A DNA stretch of 6,989 bases from Thermococcus sp. Lineage in GTDB: Archaea > Methanobacteriota_B > Thermococci > Thermococcales > Thermococcaceae. How positions within the stretch are numbered: position 1 is the first letter of the stretch; the number at the start of each line of letters is the position of its first letter. Shown piece by piece: positions 5,018-6,989 of this stretch. The stretch spans positions 1-6,989 of the forward strand of contig JAMONK010000205.1 in the NCBI GenBank assembly GCA_027065835.1. Reading direction: 5' to 3'. Below the pieces are notes generated by a model. It was given only the letters and a program-made list of their open reading frames with translations. It did no database searches and was not told where the DNA came from. Position numbers and translations under genes: made by a program.

Positions 5018-5552
5018 TACACCGCAGATGAGGGCTTTAAAGGAGAAGGCCAACGGCATAATCGAAGCTCTAGGTGGCGGGGAGTGGTACCACACGTTCC
5101 TCAGCTTGGCGGACAAGGACGAGAGGGAAAAGGTTGAGGAGGCGGTTGCCAAGGTCAAGTTCTTTCTGAACACGGTACTCGGCCTGGACAGAAGACTCGC
5201 CCTCGGAAAGATAAACGACCCGGTCATAGCCGTCGATATAAAGGTCGGCGAGGTGATGAGCGTCGGCAAGCACCCGAACGCCGATAGGCTTCTCATCACC
5301 AACGTTAACCTTGGTGATAGGGCGATAACCGTCGTCACCAACGACTTGGGAGTCAAGGAGGGCAACCGTGTTGCGGTGGCTCTGCTCCCACCGGCCAACT
5401 TCCGTGGAATCGTCAGCGAGGGTATGTTCCTCGGCGCTGGAGAGGGCGTCCTCAAGGACGTGAAGGGCGAAATCGGCGGCCTGCCCAAGGGAGTTCCGCT
5501 CGAGGCCTTCAACGAGACGAGGAACCTCGTCGAGGCGTTTTTGAAAGGGTAA
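4827..5552 (+). CDS. tRNA-binding protein with C-terminal EMAP/Trbp111-type OB fold
   Basis: The 241-residue product has two parts. Residues 1-130 are helical and charged (starting [20 protein letters not shown]) with conserved-looking [15 protein letters not shown] and [19 protein letters not shown]. Residues 131-240 form a tRNA-binding OB fold like those of the MetRS C-terminus, Trbp111 and [29 protein letters not shown] is the hallmark strand-loop, followed by [39 protein letters not shown] and [10 protein letters not shown]. It probably binds the tRNA elbow or acts as a synthetase cofactor in trans; no catalytic domain is present. ATG 4827 is supported by GGTG 6 nt upstream. Its first 191 nt are overlapped by the TPR-like frame and use GCG/GTG/ACG/CTG almost exclusively, whereas later codons favour GCC/GTC/CTC. 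Last gene of the run. Confidence 0.93.
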   Translation: MWDTSKDYRLLVAEKSVELFLKTVEHAKFKGKWNKKEAQQLAKEMIPELQAMRYSYVEPKELIDTPQMRALKEKANGIIEALGGGEWYHTFLSLADKDEREKVEEAVAKVKFFLNTVLGLDRRLALGKINDPVIAVDIKVGEVMSVGKHPNADRLLITNVNLGDRAITVVTNDLGVKEGNRVAVALLPPANFRGIVSEGMFLGAGEGVLKDVKGEIGGLPKGVPLEAFNETRNLVEAFLKG

Positions 5553-5560
5553 GGTTTAGC

Positions 5561-5630
5561 CTTTTAAACTTTTATCTGAGTATCCTCCGATTCCTCCAAT
5601 TACTCTCCTTTCTTTTAGCCTGTTCTTATT
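5561..5630 (+). terminator. Pyrimidine-rich termination zone after the tRNA-binding gene
   Basis: This stretch has repeated short T-runs (CCTTTTAAACTTTTATC, CTCCTTTCTTTTAGCC, TGTTCTTATTG) with few purines. Archaeal polymerase stops at such U-rich zones without a hairpin. Its place at the end of a long gene run and before new TATA boxes supports an operon end. Confidence 0.5.
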
Positions 5631-5650
5631 GTAAAACCCAACTTCGAATA

Positions 5651-5660
5651 AATTTATATC
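5651..5660 (+). promoter_or_regulatory. Distal TATA-like box before the exported-protein gene
   Basis: AATTTATATC in an AT-rich context could drive a start near 5681, giving a leader of about 65 nt to TTG 5746 or about 41 nt to ATG 5722. It lies 41 bp upstream of the proximal box. It may be a second promoter or simply AT-rich spacer. Confidence 0.4.
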
Positions 5661-5682
5661 TAAAAGAAAAATTACCAATAAC

Positions 5683-5702
5683 AAAAGGAAAAGCTTATAT
5701 AT
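5683..5702 (+). promoter_or_regulatory. Proximal BRE/TATA promoter of the exported-protein gene
   Basis: AAAAGGAAAAG followed by CTTATATAT (5694-5702) is the best promoter match in the window. A start about 25 nt downstream falls near 5723. That is at or just past ATG 5722 but gives a normal leader of about 22 nt for TTG 5746, so the promoter helps decide the start codon. Confidence 0.75.
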
Positions 5703-5733
5703 CGTAAGGTACATAGGTTTCATGAAAGCCTCC

Positions 5734-5739
5734 GAGGTG
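5734..5739 (+). promoter_or_regulatory. Shine-Dalgarno that favours the TTG 5746 start
   Basis: GAGGTG matches the archaeal anti-SD and ends 6 nt before TTG 5746, the same distance as at pfdB and the DUF3194 gene. Upstream ATG 5722 has only weak AGGT-type matches before it. Confidence 0.6.
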
Positions 5740-5745
5740 AACAAC

Positions 5746-6837
5746 TTGAGTTGGGGATATCCGGTGGTAATCCTAGTGGGACTGCTGATACTTGGAGTGA
5801 CGGCGGGAAGTGCATACAGCCTGGGGACAAATAACGGGCTTCTGTATTCTCCGGTGTTGCTACCATTAGAACCCTCCGGGGATATTTCAAAAGTTTTTAC
5901 CGGAAAAGACGCCGTAGCACATGCGGAGGTCTTTATTGCCAAAAGGCATCTAACATTGGCCATCAAACTTGACTCAATAAAAGATATAACCTTCATTGGA
6001 ATCGCCATCAGGTCCGCAGGCAACGGAGTGTACTCACCAGCATACTACGTGGTGGAGGGAGCAGAACCCAAACAGTATCCCATCTTTCAAAAGAAGTTCA
6101 CAGAATTTGCTAAGAGTCATTTCAGGACTCAAGTTTCGAACATCAAGATTGCTTCGAGTATCCAACCCAACGTAAACTGGAACTACGCAGGTACAGTAGA
6201 TTGGATAACCCACAGCGCCTCCCATCTCGGACAGAAGGGATATCTAGAGCTAAAGGGATTTTATTACTACCATGTGATTGACCAAAATACTGTTGAGTAC
6301 TATGCAAGAACAAAGATTCGGGGTGATGTGTCCTCATCAGCGGTGGCGGTTAAAGATATGTATCTGCATGTCAGCCGGGGACACAGCCACGAAGCAATCG
6401 ATGACTTCCTTCCGGACGGACATGTTGGCCCCACCACGAGTTATCAGGAATCAACAACGGTGGAGTTTACCCCTGACGAAGTTGCCAGGATAAGCGCCAG
6501 TGCGGGGTATTCAATGAACACCAACGATGGTTATTACTTCAGGATTGATACACACACTGCAGATCCTAACAGCTACGTGGACTTCCATGCGTATGATTTC
6601 AAGAAAAAATCCTGGTGGATTGACCCTCCCGCTTGGGGTCGTTCTTTCTACATGGAAACGGCAGTTACCATGAGGACAACCTCAACAGATACAGAATGTT
6701 ATTTCGGAGTCTTTAAGTATGATGCAGGGGGCCAGTTCTATTTCCTCACACCGAGTGGAAGCGTGATAGCAGAATCTCCAGAGCCCATAGAGACTTCGAT
6801 ATTCGTCTACCCGCCGCATACTGTGTTCGGGGGGTAA
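5746..6837 (+). CDS. Exported or membrane-anchored protein of unknown function
   Basis: I do not recognise this family. From TTG 5746 the product is 363 residues. A hydrophobic segment (VVILVGLLILGVTAGSAYSL, about 7-26) looks like a signal peptide or anchor, and the small residues TAGSAYS could form a cleavage region. The rest is soluble, rich in Tyr/Phe/Trp, Ser/Thr, Gly and His (HSASH, SRGHSHEAID, FRIDTHTADPN, FHAYDF), mostly beta-like, with one Cys and no further membrane segment. Codons are more A/T-ending than in the operon before it, and it is separated by a terminator zone and its own promoter, so it looks like an accessory surface protein. ATG 5722 is the alternative start (371 residues); it adds a Lys, which a signal peptide often has, whereas the TTG form lacks an N-terminal basic residue. 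Promoter and Shine-Dalgarno spacing favour TTG. Confidence 0.8.
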   Translation: MSWGYPVVILVGLLILGVTAGSAYSLGTNNGLLYSPVLLPLEPSGDISKVFTGKDAVAHAEVFIAKRHLTLAIKLDSIKDITFIGIAIRSAGNGVYSPAYYVVEGAEPKQYPIFQKKFTEFAKSHFRTQVSNIKIASSIQPNVNWNYAGTVDWITHSASHLGQKGYLELKGFYYYHVIDQNTVEYYARTKIRGDVSSSAVAVKDMYLHVSRGHSHEAIDDFLPDGHVGPTTSYQESTTVEFTPDEVARISASAGYSMNTNDGYYFRIDTHTADPNSYVDFHAYDFKKKSWWIDPPAWGRSFYMETAVTMRTTSTDTECYFGVFKYDAGGQFYFLTPSGSVIAESPEPIETSIFVYPPHTVFGG

Positions 6838-6989
6838 TGGCGAATAGCTGAGGGTGTTATGGGGGACATGGATACTATTGTAGCAACACTCTACGAAACC
6901 TTTCTCTTCTTTACCCTCCCTCCCACCCCTCTGAAGCTCGGCCGCCGTTGATACACTCAGCATCTACAGGCTTCTCCCCGATGCGGTAA
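6838..6989. other. Terminal 152 nt with no confident gene
   Basis: After the stop at 6837 there is a pyrimidine-rich stretch (6899-6933) that may end the preceding transcript. A 30-codon + strand frame from ATG 6859 to TGA 6951 has a Shine-Dalgarno too close to the start and a proline-rich end, and is probably chance. On the - strand a frame is open from the window edge to TAA at 6913-6911 (25 residues, YRIGEKPVDAE...). It could be the end of a convergent gene, but is too short to judge. Confidence 0.4.

Noticed and set aside
4991..5512. 173-codon - strand frame opposite the tRNA-binding gene
   Set aside because: It is the antisense shadow of a well-conserved GC-rich gene; Ser/Pro/Thr-rich with no domain, promoter or Shine-Dalgarno.
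5556..6023. 155-codon - strand frame opposite the exported-protein gene
   Set aside because: Its long form is antisense to the exported-protein gene and has no start signal; only the last 55 codons have any separate support and are listed as a low-interest finding.
6859..6951. 30-codon + strand frame after the exported-protein gene
   Set aside because: The Shine-Dalgarno-like GAGGGTG is only 2 nt from the ATG, the peptide is low-complexity at its end, and no family is recognised.

Overview
The window is archaeal and almost certainly from the order Thermococcales (Thermococcus or close kin). The ribosomal, RNA polymerase, Brix, prefoldin and tRNA-binding proteins closely resemble Pyrococcus/Thermococcus homologues as I remember them. 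Promoters are BRE/TATA type. Genes are packed tightly, and most starts carry a GGTG Shine-Dalgarno core exactly 6 nt upstream, matching a 16S 3' end of the ...AUCACCUCC type.

Layout: 1-248 is a non-coding leader with a 9-bp hairpin and two tandem TATA-like boxes. From 249 to 5552 every gene is on the + strand: ribosomal protein eL43 (L37Ae), RNA polymerase subunit P (Rpo12), a Brix-domain ribosome-biogenesis protein, KEOPS subunit Pcc1, then (after a promoter-bearing gap at 1603-1724) prefoldin beta, a DUF3194-type protein, a DHH/DHHA1 phosphoesterase, a split-CxxC zinc-ribbon protein, a helical TPR-like repeat protein, and a protein with a C-terminal EMAP/Trbp111-type tRNA-binding OB fold. 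Junctions are short gaps or overlaps, so this is one or a few operons serving translation, RNA handling and protein folding. 5553-5745 is an AT-rich intergenic region with a pyrimidine-rich termination zone and two TATA boxes. It precedes an unrelated, less GC-rich gene for an apparently exported or membrane-anchored protein of unknown function (5746-6837). 6838-6989 holds nothing I can call with confidence.

How they fit: eL43, Rpo12, Brix and Pcc1 link transcription, large-subunit assembly and tRNA t6A modification. Prefoldin beta is half of the jellyfish-shaped chaperone. The DHH protein is a probable exonuclease or nucleotide phosphoesterase. The OB-fold protein should bind tRNA.

The most unusual points are: (i) the TPR-like gene runs 191 nt into the tRNA-binding gene, giving an odd Gly/Glu-rich tail, while the tRNA-binding gene uses a different set of synonymous codons in just that stretch; (ii) Pcc1 starts inside brix; (iii) start-site geometry points to an internal TTG start for the exported orphan protein. 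I see no CRISPR array, transposon, tRNA or rRNA. I do not see a clear new multi-gene system; the TPR-like/tRNA-binding pair and the zinc-ribbon protein are the best candidates for undescribed biology.
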